A DNA stretch of 64,000 bases from Alistipes ihumii AP11 (GCF_025144665.1 NZ_CP102294.1:1426001-1490000), one strand, 5' to 3'; shown: positions 45,922 to 61,171, counted from the stretch's first letter. A program made the numbers and translations. Notes: a model not told the origin generated them from the letters alone.

Positions 45922-47898
45922 ATGAAACCATCCAAGCGCATCGAGGAGCTCAAGGAGAAGGTCGCCCTGCTGCCCCAGTCGCCCGGCGTCTACCAGTTTC
46001 TGGGCTCCGACGGACAGGTGATCTACGTGGGCAAGGCGAAAAACCTGCACCGGCGGGTCTACTCCTACTTCACGTCGAAAGCGAACGAGAGCCCGAAAGT
46101 GCGGGTCATGGTCTCCCGGATCGCCGACCTGCGCCACACGGTCGTCTCCAGCGAGAGCGAGGCGTTCCTGCTCGAGAACAACATGATCAAGAGCCTCCAG
46201 CCGCGCTACAACATCCTGCTCAAGGACGACAAGACCTACCCGTGGATCGTGATCCGCAACGAGCCGTTCCCGCGCGTGCAGTCGACCCGGCGGCTCGTGC
46301 GCGACGGATCGCAGTATTTCGGGCCTTACGCGTCGGTCTACGTCCAAAAGGCCGTTCTGGACATGGCACACAGTATCCATAGCCTGCGCACCTGCTCGCT
46401 GAACCTGTCCCCCGAGGCAATCGCCAAGAACCGTTACAGCGTCTGCCTCCAGTACCATATCGGCAACTGCAAGGGCCCGTGCGTCGGATTGCAGGGCGAG
46501 GAGGACTACCGCCGCAGCGTCGGCATGGTCGCTTCGCTGCTGCGCGGCGATACCCGCGACACGATGCGCTACCTGAAAGAGAAAATGAGCGAGGCCTCCG
46601 AGGCGATGCGCTTCGAGGAGGCCGCGCAGTACAAGAAACGGATCGAGATCCTGACCTCCTACCAAAGCAAGTCGGTCGTAGTGAGCAACACGCTGACGAA
46701 CATGGACGTGTTCTCGCTGGTCACGGACGAGGACGCCGCCTTCTGCAACTTCATGCGCATAGCCGACGGGGCGGTCGTCAACTCGTTCACGGTCGAGCTG
46801 AAACCGGGACTCGAAGACACGCCGCGCGACGTGCTGACCTATGCGATCGGGACGATCGCCGAGCGGCTGTCGGGCAAGCTCTCGCGCGAGGTAATCGTCC
46901 CGTTCCCCCCATCGGGAAGCCTGTGGGAAAACGTCGCGTTCACCGTGCCTCAACGGGGCGACAAGCTGCGTCTTCTGGAACTGTCGGAGCGCAACGCCCG
47001 GCTGTACCGGCTCGAGAAGCTCAAGCAGATCGAGATCAAAGACCCCGCCCGCCACACGAACCGTATTCTCTCGACGCTGCAACGGGAGCTCCGCCTGAGC
47101 ATGCCGCCCCGCCATATCGAATGTTTCGACAACTCGAACCTGCAAGGGACCAATCCGGTGGCCTCCTGCGTCGTGTTCCGCGACGGCAAGCCGTCGCGAA
47201 AGGAATACCGACATTTCAACATCAAGACGGTCGTCGGAGCGAACGACTTCGCCTCGATGGAAGAGGTGATCGGCCGCCGCTACAGCCGGCTGCTCGCCGA
47301 GGGCGCCGAGCTTCCCGAGCTGATCGTCGTCGACGGCGGCAAGGGACAGCTCCGATTCGCCTACGAGACGCTGCAACGGCTCGGACTGGAACACAAAATA
47401 GCGATCGTCGGTCTGGCCAAGCGCATCGAGGAGGTCTATTTCCCGCACGACCCGCTGCCCTACTACATCGACCGCAACAGCGAGGCGCTCAAAGTGCTGA
47501 TGCACATCCGCGACGAGGCGCACCGTTTCGGCATCACGTTTCACCGCAAAAAACGCTCGCTGGCCTTTATTCGCAGCGAGTTGGAGAGCATCCCGACGCT
47601 CGGTCCGCGCTCGGTCGACAAGCTGCTGCGCCATTATCGGACCGTCTCCAACATCCGTCGCGCGAGCGAGGAGGAGTTGTCCGGACTGATCGGGCGGCAG
47701 CGCGCAGCCGAGGTGATCCGATATTACAGCAAAGCCGGAGAGCTTTCCGTTGCCCACGGGACAGACGGGCCGTCGCCGAGCCATGACGAAAGCGCCCCGT
47801 CCAACGGCCGCGCTATCCCTCTCACGACAGCCGGAAAGGACAATCCCGCACCGTTCGATACGGAAGGCGACGGCTTCGCGCCAAAACAACGGGGGTAA
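45922..47898 (+). CDS. uvrC: UvrABC system protein C
   Basis: The dual-incision nuclease of nucleotide excision repair, 658 residues. The GIY-YIG domain (about 15-95) has PGVYQFLGSDG and VIYVGKAKNLHRRV; a UVR region follows (about 210-245); the RNase H-like second nuclease has IECFDNSNLQGTNPVAS and VVDGGKGQL; a helix-hairpin-helix end precedes a poorly conserved tail (about 615-658). The ATG at 45922 gives the normal N-terminus; the longer upstream frame is rejected. Confidence 0.97.
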   Translation: MKPSKRIEELKEKVALLPQSPGVYQFLGSDGQVIYVGKAKNLHRRVYSYFTSKANESPKVRVMVSRIADLRHTVVSSESEAFLLENNMIKSLQPRYNILLKDDKTYPWIVIRNEPFPRVQSTRRLVRDGSQYFGPYASVYVQKAVLDMAHSIHSLRTCSLNLSPEAIAKNRYSVCLQYHIGNCKGPCVGLQGEEDYRRSVGMVASLLRGDTRDTMRYLKEKMSEASEAMRFEEAAQYKKRIEILTSYQSKSVVVSNTLTNMDVFSLVTDEDAAFCNFMRIADGAVVNSFTVELKPGLEDTPRDVLTYAIGTIAERLSGKLSREVIVPFPPSGSLWENVAFTVPQRGDKLRLLELSERNARLYRLEKLKQIEIKDPARHTNRILSTLQRELRLSMPPRHIECFDNSNLQGTNPVASCVVFRDGKPSRKEYRHFNIKTVVGANDFASMEEVIGRRYSRLLAEGAELPELIVVDGGKGQLRFAYETLQRLGLEHKIAIVGLAKRIEEVYFPHDPLPYYIDRNSEALKVLMHIRDEAHRFGITFHRKKRSLAFIRSELESIPTLGPRSVDKLLRHYRTVSNIRRASEEELSGLIGRQRAAEVIRYYSKAGELSVAHGTDGPSPSHDESAPSNGRAIPLTTAGKDNPAPFDTEGDGFAPKQRG

Positions 47899-48199
47899 AC
47901 CGCACCGATACGGCTCCGTTCGACGATTTAGGCTCGACGGTTTCCGCCGGACTAATAGACACGACCCATGAAACATGCCGCTATGCAGAGCCGAACAAAG
48001 AACGGCCCGGATACCGAACGGGCACAGACGGATAATCCGTCTCCGGACAGGTACGCATTATACGCACGAGCGATCGGGAAACGGCTTCACAGATCGCCGG
48101 GAATTTGCGATTCCGACGAAAAAAAGGCACCTTTGCACTACTCGCGCCACAGCCTATACCCGCGAGACGAACCGAAAACACGACCTAAACCGACGGAAG
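47899..48199. other. Gap upstream of the PfkB-family gene
   Basis: About 300 bp. Open frames here run into the kinase gene but lack family resemblance. It holds the promoter at 48104-48135. Confidence 0.5.
48104..48135 (+). promoter_or_regulatory. Promoter of the PfkB-family kinase gene
   Basis: TTTG (48104-48107), a 20-bp spacer and CACCTTTG (48128-48135), one mismatch in the -7 box. The leader is about 58 nt. Confidence 0.6.
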
Positions 48200-49201
48200 A
48201 TGAAAAGCGTCATCGGAATGGGCAATGCCCTGACGGATATTCTGATCAACCTGAAAACCGACGAAGTCCTCGAGCGGTTCTCGCTGCCCCGAGGCAGCAT
48301 GAATCTGGTCGACAGCGACCGGCAACGCCGAATCGGAGAATACGTAGCCGGCATGCCGCGCACGCTGTCGCTCGGCGGATCGGCATCGAATACGATCCGG
48401 GCCATGGCCCGCATGGGCGTCCGTACCGGCTATGTCGGCAAGGTGGGACGGGACACGACGGGAGACTTCTTCGAGCAGGCCCTCGTCAACCTCGGCATCG
48501 AACCCCATATCCTGCGCGGAAACGAGCGGTCGGGCCGCTGCGTCTCGCTCGTCTCGGCCGACGGCGAGCGGACGATGTGCACTTTTCTCGGCGCCGCGCT
48601 CGAGATGCGGGGCGACGAACTGAACGAATCGCTGTTCGACGGCTACGACTGCCTCTACATCGAAGGCTACCTGGTCCAGGACCACGAACTGATCGGGCGG
48701 GCCGTCCGGCTCGCCAAGGCCTGCGGCCTGACAGTGGCCCTCGATCTGGCCAGCTTCAACATCGTAGACGAGAACCTCGGTTTTCTGAACGAGCTGACCG
48801 ACGGCTACGTCGACGTGCTGTTCGCCAACGAGCAGGAGGCATTCTCGTTCACCGGCGAGCGGAATCCGCTCGAGGCGCTCGACAAGATTTCCCGCAAGTG
48901 TCCGCTCGCCGTCGTTAAGGTCGGCATGCAAGGCGCCTATATCAAGCACCGCGGCAAGGTCGACCATGTGGGCATCATGGCCGAGGCCAAGCGGGTCGAT
49001 ACGACCGGAGCCGGCGATTTTTACGCGGCAGGTTTTCTCGTCGGACTGACCCGAGGCTTGTCGATGGTCCAGTGCGGCACGATCGGCGCGATCGCGGCAG
49101 GCCGCGTAATCGAAGTGACCGGCACGACGCTCGCGGACGAGACATGGACCGAAATCGACCGACTGATCCGCCGGGTCGAAGCAGGCGGCTATCTGTTCTG
49201 A
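48200..49201 (+). CDS. PfkB-family carbohydrate/nucleoside kinase
   Basis: A 333-residue ribokinase-fold kinase. The first PfkB signature region is GGSASNTIRAMARMG and the second is DTTGAGD (267-273), where Asp273 is the catalytic base. The N-terminus (MGNALTDILINL) and overall layout resemble adenosine kinase and related sugar kinases of Bacteroidales; the substrate cannot be fixed by sequence reading. The ATG at 48200 starts the conserved N-terminus. Confidence 0.9.
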   Translation: MKSVIGMGNALTDILINLKTDEVLERFSLPRGSMNLVDSDRQRRIGEYVAGMPRTLSLGGSASNTIRAMARMGVRTGYVGKVGRDTTGDFFEQALVNLGIEPHILRGNERSGRCVSLVSADGERTMCTFLGAALEMRGDELNESLFDGYDCLYIEGYLVQDHELIGRAVRLAKACGLTVALDLASFNIVDENLGFLNELTDGYVDVLFANEQEAFSFTGERNPLEALDKISRKCPLAVVKVGMQGAYIKHRGKVDHVGIMAEAKRVDTTGAGDFYAAGFLVGLTRGLSMVQCGTIGAIAAGRVIEVTGTTLADETWTEIDRLIRRVEAGGYLF

Positions 49202-49685
49202 CGCTGTGGTCCGCACGGCTCGCCGTTCCGTTCCCCCGGGAAATTACGGAACGATATCCCTGACACCTGACGGACAAGGACTCCGGCACTGCTGCCAAAG
49301 CATCGGAACGCCTCAGACAAAATTTACGAGCCTCACGCCACGCAACCGGTCGCCCGCAGCGATCGGCAGAAAACGGCCTTCGGCACGAACGAGCCCCGAG
49401 TCTGCGCGAGAAACTCCACGGAACCGGTCCGAACACCCGGGACGTAAGGAGAACGGAAACCCTATCCACGAGCGCCGGACAAACGGGAAACCCGGGTCCC
49501 GACGGGCAATCGAGACGAAAAGAGTCGCAGACGCATGCCGAATCTTCGGCCGGGAGCGAAAACCGCGCCCCGGGTTCGGGCGAATCGTTCGTCGCGAAAA
49601 AACGGCGGGGACACGGATTCGTACGGTTCCCGGAAACGAAGCGCTCCCGCGCGTATAAGCGACGGCTGACAAACGTAAGAACATC
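49202..49685. other. Gene-free stretch
   Basis: About 480 bp between the kinase and the YqaA-like gene. Open frames are arginine-rich, without resemblance to known proteins. No hairpin terminator or promoter match is clear. Confidence 0.5.
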
Positions 49686-50138
49686 ATGGAAGCATTGCTC
49701 GACTGGGGATACATCGGTCTTTTCGTCGGCTCGTTCGTCGCGGCGACGGTCGTTCCGTTCAGCTCCGACGTGCTGCTCGTAGGCATGCTGGCCGCCGGAG
49801 GAAACGTCTGGCTCAGCGTGCTGGTCGCCACGGTCGGCAACTGGGCGGGCGGACTGACTTCGTACTGGATCGGCTGGATCGGCCGATGGGAATGGATCGA
49901 GAAATACCTGCGCGTCAAACACGAGACGCTGGAACGCCATAAAAGCAAAGTCGATCGCTTCGGCGCATGGCTCGCCCTGCTTACATGGTTGCCCTTTGTC
50001 GGCGACGTGTTCGCCGTCGCGCTCGGATTCTATCGAGTGAATTTCAGAAAATCGACCGTCTTGATGCTGGTCGGGAAAGGCGCCCGCTTCGTATGCTGGG
50101 CCTTATTGTTCATCTGGGGAAAAGACCTTTGGGGATAA
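49686..50138 (+). CDS. YqaA-like (VTT/DedA-related) membrane protein
   Basis: A 150-residue inner-membrane protein with hydrophobic segments at about 5-38, 41-65, 93-112 and 123-147. It fits the YqaA branch of the DedA/VTT (SNARE-associated) family: VVPFSSDVLLVGMLAAGG near the start, GNWAGGLTSYWIGWIGR, and WLPFVGDVFAVALGFYRVN in the second half. DedA-like proteins are linked to lipid flipping and membrane potential, but the role of this branch is not established. Confidence 0.88.
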   Translation: MEALLDWGYIGLFVGSFVAATVVPFSSDVLLVGMLAAGGNVWLSVLVATVGNWAGGLTSYWIGWIGRWEWIEKYLRVKHETLERHKSKVDRFGAWLALLTWLPFVGDVFAVALGFYRVNFRKSTVLMLVGKGARFVCWALLFIWGKDLWG

Positions 50139-50909
50139 GGCCGGCACGACATCTTCCACACGGATGGAAGCGACCGCAACAAAGAATCGGGAAACGAGGC
50201 AGCATGACGGTCAATCGCGACCCTCGTACTCGGGCTTCTCCGGGAAAGCCGGCGAAAGCGGCGCGAAACCCGAAGGCATCGCATATCCGGAACGGCCGGT
50301 ATCCGAAACGAAGAACGGTCTCACGCCCGAGAGCCGGGAAAGCGGATTCCGTACGGCAACCGAAACTGTCTTCAGCCGGTTCGGACAAAAAACTATCGCA
50401 AACCGTATTTTGAAAACGGCACAGCAATCGAGCATAACCGGAATGATGCCGAAACCGTTCCGGACATAAGACAGAAGAACGGCGACAACAAAGAGGAATG
50501 TATGGAATATCATATTATTTTAACAATATAAATATTTATATTTTACTAAAATATAATATATGTGCTTCTCGCTTTATCCACAGAGACTGAATATCAGCCT
50601 GTCCCTCGCGATTCCAAAAATCCGCACCGATACGAACGCCTCTCATATGAACGCCCTCACAAATATTCGGACTTTCTTGTCTGGATCATAGAATTGTCTC
50701 CTACCGAGGAAAAGTATCGAAAGAATCCATTCTGCCGGAGCGCTATATCACCGATACGGAGTCTCTCGCTTGCCTCGCAAGTCAACATGTACGGAAACAA
50801 CGGTTTTGTTGGCCGAATTGCCGGCATGATACTCCGCCCATACATACCGGGTTGTTCTGCCGACTCTTCTGCTCGTCGCCGCTAGGCCGATATACGACGA
50901 AAAACAATA
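50139..50909. other. Long gap with an AT-rich island
   Basis: About 770 bp between convergent units. A 70-bp very AT-rich island (about 50495-50565) with a palindrome lies in otherwise normal sequence. The open frames (for example 50562-50885 plus) show no family resemblance and I do not call them genes. Confidence 0.5.
50536..50556. repeat. AT-rich 21-bp palindrome
   Basis: Two perfect 10-bp arms (50536-50545 and 50547-50556) around a central C. A 15-base part of it (50541-50555) recurs inverted at 42205-42219 between the porin and ATPase-like promoters. Confidence 0.75.
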
Positions 50910-50945
50910 CGAGAAAAGCGGGAATCTAGATTCCCGCTTTTCTCG
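50910..50945 (-). terminator. Palindromic terminator of rpoC
   Basis: A perfect 36-bp palindrome begins 27 bp after the rpoC stop codon and is followed on the minus strand by TATTGTTTTT. The centre is TCTAGA. Confidence 0.9.
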
Positions 50946-50971
50946 CTCAAAAATCTTATTGTCAGCTATCG

Positions 50972-55231
<4,260 letters not shown>

Positions 55232-55341
55232 ATTCTTAATCAATTTATTTTTTCATCCGTTTCCGGCCCGACGGGCGGAGCCTGACAGGGCGGAAGGCAT
55301 CGCCAGCCACCCGGAAGCCCGCCTGCGAACCGCCGCAATCC

Positions 55342-58300
55342 TTAGTCGAGCTTGACGCTGATGGCCAGTCCCCGCAGCTCGTGCAGCAGCACGTTCAGCG
55401 ATTCGGGGATACCGGCGGGCGGCATGTTGTCGCCCTTGACAATCGCCTCGTAGGCCTTCGCCCGCCCCATCACGTCGTCGGACTTGATCGTCAGAATCTC
55501 CTGCAGGATGTTCGCGGCGCCGAACGCCTCGAGCGCCCAGACCTCCATTTCGCCGAAACGCTGACCGCCGAACTGCGCCTTACCGCCCAAGGGCTGTTGC
55601 GTAATGAGCGAGTAGGGACCGATCGAACGGGCATGCATCTTGTCGTCAACCATATGGCCCAGCTTCAGCATGTAGATCACGCCCACGGTAGCCGGCTGGT
55701 CGAACTTCTCGCCCGTCTCGCCGTTGTACAGGTAGGTGCGACCGCTACGCGGAACGCCGGCCTGCGCCGTATATTCGTTGATCTGGTCGAGCGAGGCCCC
55801 GTCGAAGATCGGCGTGGCGAACTTCAACCCCAGCTCACGGCCGGCCCAGCCGAGCACGGTCTCGTAAATCTGCCCGAGGTTCATACGCGAAGGCACGCCC
55901 AGCGGGTTGAGTACGATGTCGACGATCGTACCGTCTTCCAAGAACGGCATGTCCTCGTCGCGCACGACCTTCGCCACGATACCCTTGTTGCCGTGGCGGC
56001 CGGCCATCTTGTCGCCCACGCGCAGCTTGCGCTTTTTGGCGATATAGACCTTCGCGAGCTGGATGATGCCCGTCGGAAGCTCGTCCCCGTTCGTCAGGTT
56101 GTACTTCTCGCGCTTGAGCATCGCGTCCAGTTCCTTGTATTTGATCGTATAGTTGTTGATCGTCAGCTCGACCAGATGGTCGCGGTGCGCGTCCCCGGTC
56201 CATTTGTCGGCTCCGATGTTCAGGTAGTCGAGCTCGCCGAGCATCTTCTGCGTGAAACGGGTGCCCTTGGCAACGACTTCGACGCCGAAATAGTCGTGAA
56301 TGCCGGCCGTAGTCTTGTCCTTGAGCAGAACCCACAGCTTCTCGACCAGCTTCTGCTTCAACGCGTCGGCCTGTACGGCGAACTCGGCGTCCATCTTGTC
56401 GAGCTGCGCCTTCTCGGCGGCCTTGCTCTTCTTGCCGTCCTTGTTCGCGCGGCTGAACAGCTTCTTGTCGATCACGACGCCATGCAGCGACGGCTGAGCC
56501 TTCAGCGAAGCATCCTTCACGTCGCCGGCCTTGTCGCCGAAAATCGCGCGAAGCAGCTTCTCCTCCGGCGACGGATCGCTCTCGCCCTTGGGCGTGATCT
56601 TTCCGATCAGGATGTCGCCCGGATGCACGTTCGCGCCGATGCGAATGATGCCGTTCTCGTCCAAATCCTTCGTCGCCTCCTCGCTGACGTTCGGAATGTC
56701 CGAAGTCAGCTCCTCGACGCCGCGCTTCGTATCGCGGACCTCCATGATATACTCGTCGACATGCACCGACGTGAAAATATCGTCGCGCATCATGCGCTCC
56801 GAAATCACGATGGCATCCTCGAAATTATACCCTTTCCACGGCATGAACGCCACCTTCAGGTTCCGTCCGAGAGCCAGCTCGCCGTTCTGAGTCGAATAGC
56901 CTTCGGTCAGAATCTGACCCGGCACGACCTTCTCACCCTTGCGGACGATCGGCTTGAGCGTCATCGACGTACTCTGGTTCGTTTTGCGGTAGCGCGGCAA
57001 CATATAAGTCGTCACTTCCGGATCGAACGAAACGATCTTCTCGTCCTCCGAGCGCTCGTACTTCACCTGTATCTGCGTAGCGTCCGAGAAAACGACCTCG
57101 CCGTTGCCCTCCGCCACGATCTGAATGCGGCTGTCGGCGATCATGTCCTTCTCCAGGCCGGTTCCGACGATCGGGGCCTCCGGCATCACCAGGGGCACGG
57201 CCTGACGCATCATGTTCGATCCCATCAGCGCACGGTTCGCGTCGTCATGCTCCAAGAACGGAATTAGGCTGGCGGCGATCGACGAAATCTGGTTCGGCGC
57301 CACGTCCATCAAGTTCACTTCCGAAGCCGGCACGACCGGGAAGTCGCCGTCGTAGCGCGCCTTGATCTTGTCGGGCTGCAGGAACTCGCCCTCGTCGCTC
57401 AGCGGCGCGTTGGCCTGAGCGATCACGAGGCCCTCCTCCTCTTCGGCGCTGAAATACTGAATGCCGGCATCGTTCAGGTCTACCTTGCCGTCGGATACCT
57501 TGCGGTAGGGCGTTTCGATAAAGCCCATGTCGCTGATCTTGGCGTACACGCAAAGCGACGAGATCAGACCGATATTCGGACCTTCCGGCGTCTCGATCGG
57601 ACAGAGGCGACCGTAATGGGTGTAGTGCACGTCGCGCACCTCGAAACCGGCCCGTTCGCGCGACAGGCCGCCCGGTCCAAGAGCCGACAGGCGGCGCTTA
57701 TGCGTCATCTCGGCCAGCGGGTTCGTCTGATCCATGAACTGCGAAAGCTGGTTGGTCCCGAAGAACGAGTTGATGACCGAAGACAGCGTCTTCGCATTGA
57801 TCAGGTCCACCGGAGTGAACACCTCGTTGTCGCGCACGTTCATCCGCTCGCGGATCGTACGGGCCATCCGGACGAAACCGACGCTGAACTGGTTGGCCAG
57901 CTGCTCGCCTACGGTACGCACCCGACGGTTGCTCAGGTGGTCGATGTCGTCGACATCCGTCTTCGAGTTGATCAGCGAGATCAGATAACGGATGATCGCG
58001 ATCATATCCTCCTTGGTCAGGATGCGGACCTCGGGCGAAATATCCAAACTGAGCTTCTTGTTGATTCTGAAACGTCCTACGTCGCCCAGATCGTAGCGCT
58101 TGTCCGAGAAGAACAGCTTCTCGATCACGTCGCGCGCCGTCGCCTCGTCGGGCGGCTCCGAGTTGCGAAGCTGGCGATAGATGTAAACGACCGCCTCTTT
58201 CTCGGAGTTGCAGGGATCTTTCTGCAACGTATTGTACACTATGGAGAAATCGGTTCCGTTCTGAGCCTCCTTATGGATCAGAATGCTTTTGGCTCCCGAT

Positions 58301-59160
58301 TCGATGATATCGTCTATGTGCCTCTCCTCGAGAACGGTCTCGCGGTCGATGATGATCTCGTTACGCTCGATCGAAACCACCTCGCCCGTGTCCTCGTCCA
58401 CGAAGTCCTCGACCCACGTCTTCAGCACGCGGGCGGCCAGTTTCTGGCCTACGGCTTTCTTCAGGTTGGTCTTGGTGACCTTGACGTCCTCCGCCAGGTC
58501 GAATATCTCTAAGATCTGCCGGTCGCTCTCGAACCCGATCGCACGGAGCAGGGTCGTGACGGGCAGCTTCTTTTTCCGGTCGATGTACGCGTACATCACG
58601 TTGTTGATGTCCGTCGCGAACTCGATCCATGAACCCTTGAAGGGAATGATACGGGCCGAATAGAGCTTCGTCCCGTTCGTGTGGATACTCTGTCCGAAAA
58701 ACACGCCCGGCGAACGGTGCAGCTGCGATACGATCACGCGCTCGGCCCCGTTGATGATGAACGTGCCGCGCGGAGTCATATACGGAATCGTGCCGAAGTA
58801 CACGTCTTGAATCACCGTGTCGAAATCCTCGTGTTCGGGATCGGTACAATACAATTTCAGTTTCGCCTTCAGCGGTACGCTGTACGTGAGTCCGCGCTCG
58901 AGGCACTCGTCCATGCTGTAACGGGGCGGATCGACATAGTAGTCGATGAACTCCAATACGAAATTATTCCGCGTATCGGTAATCGGGAAGTTCTCCATGA
59001 ACACCTTGTACAGCCCTTCGTTCTTGCGGTTCTCGGCTGTGGTATCTAATTGGAAAAAGTCTTGAAATGATTTGAGCTGCACCTCCAAAAAATCGGGGTA
59101 ATGCATCCGATTTTTCACCGAGGAAAAGCTAATACGCTGATTATCTGATTTTAAAGACAT
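55342..59160 (-). CDS. rpoB: RNA polymerase subunit beta
   Basis: The second large RNA polymerase subunit, 1272 residues. The rifampicin-pocket region reads [20 protein letters not shown] followed by [14 protein letters not shown], with the Asp, His and Ser at the main resistance positions as in sensitive enzymes. The C-terminal [19 protein letters not shown] is intact. The ATG at 59160 is preferred to the TTG 9 nt upstream. A 262-bp gap with a hairpin separates it from rplL. Confidence 0.98.
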   Translation of the reverse strand: MSLKSDNQRISFSSVKNRMHYPDFLEVQLKSFQDFFQLDTTAENRKNEGLYKVFMENFPITDTRNNFVLEFIDYYVDPPRYSMDECLERGLTYSVPLKAKLKLYCTDPEHEDFDTVIQDVYFGTIPYMTPRGTFIINGAERVIVSQLHRSPGVFFGQSIHTNGTKLYSARIIPFKGSWIEFATDINNVMYAYIDRKKKLPVTTLLRAIGFESDRQILEIFDLAEDVKVTKTNLKKAVGQKLAARVLKTWVEDFVDEDTGEVVSIERNEIIIDRETVLEERHIDDIIESGAKSILIHKEAQNGTDFSIVYNTLQKDPCNSEKEAVVYIYRQLRNSEPPDEATARDVIEKLFFSDKRYDLGDVGRFRINKKLSLDISPEVRILTKEDMIAIIRYLISLINSKTDVDDIDHLSNRRVRTVGEQLANQFSVGFVRMARTIRERMNVRDNEVFTPVDLINAKTLSSVINSFFGTNQLSQFMDQTNPLAEMTHKRRLSALGPGGLSRERAGFEVRDVHYTHYGRLCPIETPEGPNIGLISSLCVYAKISDMGFIETPYRKVSDGKVDLNDAGIQYFSAEEEEGLVIAQANAPLSDEGEFLQPDKIKARYDGDFPVVPASEVNLMDVAPNQISSIAASLIPFLEHDDANRALMGSNMMRQAVPLVMPEAPIVGTGLEKDMIADSRIQIVAEGNGEVVFSDATQIQVKYERSEDEKIVSFDPEVTTYMLPRYRKTNQSTSMTLKPIVRKGEKVVPGQILTEGYSTQNGELALGRNLKVAFMPWKGYNFEDAIVISERMMRDDIFTSVHVDEYIMEVRDTKRGVEELTSDIPNVSEEATKDLDENGIIRIGANVHPGDILIGKITPKGESDPSPEEKLLRAIFGDKAGDVKDASLKAQPSLHGVVIDKKLFSRANKDGKKSKAAEKAQLDKMDAEFAVQADALKQKLVEKLWVLLKDKTTAGIHDYFGVEVVAKGTRFTQKMLGELDYLNIGADKWTGDAHRDHLVELTINNYTIKYKELDAMLKREKYNLTNGDELPTGIIQLAKVYIAKKRKLRVGDKMAGRHGNKGIVAKVVRDEDMPFLEDGTIVDIVLNPLGVPSRMNLGQIYETVLGWAGRELGLKFATPIFDGASLDQINEYTAQAGVPRSGRTYLYNGETGEKFDQPATVGVIYMLKLGHMVDDKMHARSIGPYSLITQQPLGGKAQFGGQRFGEMEVWALEAFGAANILQEILTIKSDDVMGRAKAYEAIVKGDNMPPAGIPESLNVLLHELRGLAISVKLD

Positions 59161-59363
59161 TGTATCCAATAATTAAAGTTGAAGATAAGAAACTGACCTG
59201 AAATGCGAATCCGCTTCGTTTTCCATGGCGGCCCGGACTTTGCAAGGAACAAAATCCGGCGATTCCGCATGCGCCGACGCTCGTCATAGCGCGCCGCGCC
59301 ACACAAAACATCCCTCTCTAAAGGAGATGCCGGGACGGCTCCCCTACGTGTTAAACGAGAAAA

Positions 59364-59395
59364 GGTATAGAGTCTACCTTCATAGACTCTACACC
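59364..59395 (-). terminator. Hairpin between rplL and rpoB, possible attenuator
   Basis: A 9-bp perfect stem (59368-59376 with 59383-59391), extended by three more pairs after one mismatch, is followed on the minus strand by TTTTCTCGTTT. It lies 28 bp after the rplL stop codon. In E. coli a partial terminator occupies the same place and sets the ribosome to polymerase ratio. Confidence 0.75.
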
Positions 59396-59422
59396 TGATA
59401 TGTTCTGAGAACTAAGCAGTTA

Positions 59423-59800
59423 CTACTTAACTTCAACTTCAGCGCCAGCCTCTTCGAGCTGAGATTTGATCTGTTCTGCCTCTTCCTTGGAAACGCCTTC
59501 CTTGATTGCCTTCGGAGCACCGTCGACCAAATCCTTAGCCTCCTTCAGTCCCAGACCGGTGATGTCCTTCACGGCTTTCACAACCTGAAGCTTAGCCTGT
59601 CCGGCATTGGCGAGGATCACGTCGAACGACGTCTTCTCGGCAGCGGCGGCACCGCCTTCGGCGGCAGGAGCAGCGGCAACAGCAACAGCAGCAGCAGCGG
59701 GCTCAATTCCGTATTCTTCCTTCAGAACACTAGCAAGTTCGTTAACTTCTTTAACTGTCAAGTTTACCAACTCCTCAGCTAATTTCTTGATATCGGCCAT
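59423..59800 (-). CDS. rplL: 50S ribosomal protein L7/L12
   Basis: The multi-copy stalk protein, 125 residues, that recruits translation GTPases. The N-terminal dimerisation helices, an Ala/Gly-rich hinge (about 36-53) and the C-terminal domain with [37 protein letters not shown] are clear. It follows rplJ after 121 bp. Confidence 0.98.
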   Translation of the reverse strand: MADIKKLAEELVNLTVKEVNELASVLKEEYGIEPAAAAVAVAAAPAAEGGAAAAEKTSFDVILANAGQAKLQVVKAVKDITGLGLKEAKDLVDGAPKAIKEGVSKEEAEQIKSQLEEAGAEVEVK

Positions 59801-59921
59801 CGTAGTATAAAGTTTTTAAAATGTTTTACGTTAAAATGATTGATGTTTTTGTTGTTTTTTCAGGCGGCGCGCCTTCCCCGCTCCGGACGAGCCGTCGGGC
59901 CGATCCGGTCAGGCAACACGC

Positions 59922-60443
59922 TTAGCCCCTTGCCTCGAGGGTTTTGACCAACCCAGCGATTTTCTGTCCGGCAGATCCCTGCAGAGCCGAGATGACGTTC
60001 TTGGCGGGAGACTGCAGCAGAGCGACGATATCGCCGATAAGCTCCTCGCGGGACTTGATGTTGACCAGTTCCTCGAGAGCGCCCTCGCCCAGATAAACGC
60101 ACTGCTCCACGTAAGCGGCCTTCAGCACCGGCTTCGGATTCGCCTTGCGGAACTCCTTGATCAGCTTCGCAGGCCCCTTGCCCGTATTGCAGAACATGAC
60201 GGCCGTCTCGCCCTTGAGCGTCGGCATCAGCTCCGCCTCGGCTTTCTCGACTTGCTCGAGCGCTTTGATGAAAAGCGTATTCTTAACGACTACCAGCTTT
60301 ACCTGCTGCTCGAAGCACATCTTCCGCAAAGCGGCCGTCTGCTCGGCATTCAACTCGGAGGTATCGGTGATATAGAAGTGAGAATATTCCTTCAGTTTCT
60401 CGGCCAGACTGTCGATAATGACTTTCTTTTCTTCCCTGTTCAT
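59922..60443 (-). CDS. rplJ: 50S ribosomal protein L10
   Basis: The stalk base protein that anchors L7/L12 dimers and, in E. coli, represses its own operon; 173 residues. The pattern ITDTSELNAEQTAALRKMCFEQQVKLVVVKNTLF fits, and the C-terminal helix that binds L7/L12 is present. Confidence 0.97.
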   Translation of the reverse strand: MNREEKKVIIDSLAEKLKEYSHFYITDTSELNAEQTAALRKMCFEQQVKLVVVKNTLFIKALEQVEKAEAELMPTLKGETAVMFCNTGKGPAKLIKEFRKANPKPVLKAAYVEQCVYLGEGALEELVNIKSREELIGDIVALLQSPAKNVISALQGSAGQKIAGLVKTLEARG

Positions 60444-60453
60444 CTGTTTTCAA

Positions 60454-61152
60454 TTATTTAGTTTCAACCGATTTGGGATCTATCTGCAAGCCTGGACTCA
60501 TCGTCGTAGAGAGGAATATGCTTTTCACGTAAGTGCCTTTCGCGGTCGTCGGTTTGAGTTTCAGAATCGTATTCATGAACTCGCTGGCATTGTCGGCGAT
60601 CTGCTCCGCAGAGAACGCGATCTTGCCGACCGACGAGTGAACGATACCGAACTTGTCGACCTTGAAGTCGATCTTGCCGGCCTTCACCTCCTTGACGGCC
60701 TTGCCGACTTCCATCGTCACGGTACCCGTCTTGGGGTTAGGCATCAGGCCGCGGGGGCCCAGAATACGTCCGAGCGCTCCGACCTTCGCCATCACGTTGG
60801 GAGTCGTGATAATCACGTCCACATCGGTCCAGCCGCCCTTGATCTTCTCGACGTACTCGTCCAGACCTACGTAGTCGGCGCCGGCCTCGGTCGCCTCCTT
60901 CTCCTTGTCGGGAGTACAGAGAACCAACACGCGGACCGACTTGCCCGTTCCGTGGGGCAGCGTCACGACGCCGCGCACCATCTGGTTGGATTTGCGGGGA
61001 TCGACACCCAACCGCACGTCCAGATCGACGGAAGCATCAAATTTCGTAAAGGTAATCTCCTTTAGAAGAGCGGCCGCCTCGCCAAGCTTGTACACCTTGT
61101 TCGGCTCAATCTTGGAAAGCACCAGTTTTCTATTTTTGGTCAGCTTACTCAT
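60454..61152 (-). CDS. rplA: 50S ribosomal protein L1
   Basis: The L1-stalk protein that helps release E-site tRNA, 232 residues. Diagnostic parts are [34 protein letters not shown]. It is also a translational repressor of rplK-rplA in E. coli. It lies 10 bp before rplJ. Confidence 0.98.
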   Translation of the reverse strand: MSKLTKNRKLVLSKIEPNKVYKLGEAAALLKEITFTKFDASVDLDVRLGVDPRKSNQMVRGVVTLPHGTGKSVRVLVLCTPDKEKEATEAGADYVGLDEYVEKIKGGWTDVDVIITTPNVMAKVGALGRILGPRGLMPNPKTGTVTMEVGKAVKEVKAGKIDFKVDKFGIVHSSVGKIAFSAEQIADNASEFMNTILKLKPTTAKGTYVKSIFLSTTMSPGLQIDPKSVETK

Positions 61153-61171
61153 TGTCTGTAATTTTTAGCCA

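Noticed and set aside
47968-48918. 316-codon plus-strand frame before and over the PfkB-family gene
   Set aside because: It overlaps the kinase in another frame and its translation is arginine-rich shadow sequence.
50562-50885. 107-codon plus-strand frame in the AT-rich gap
   Set aside because: GTG start inside the AT-rich island, no recognisable domains, and composition unlike the neighbouring real genes.
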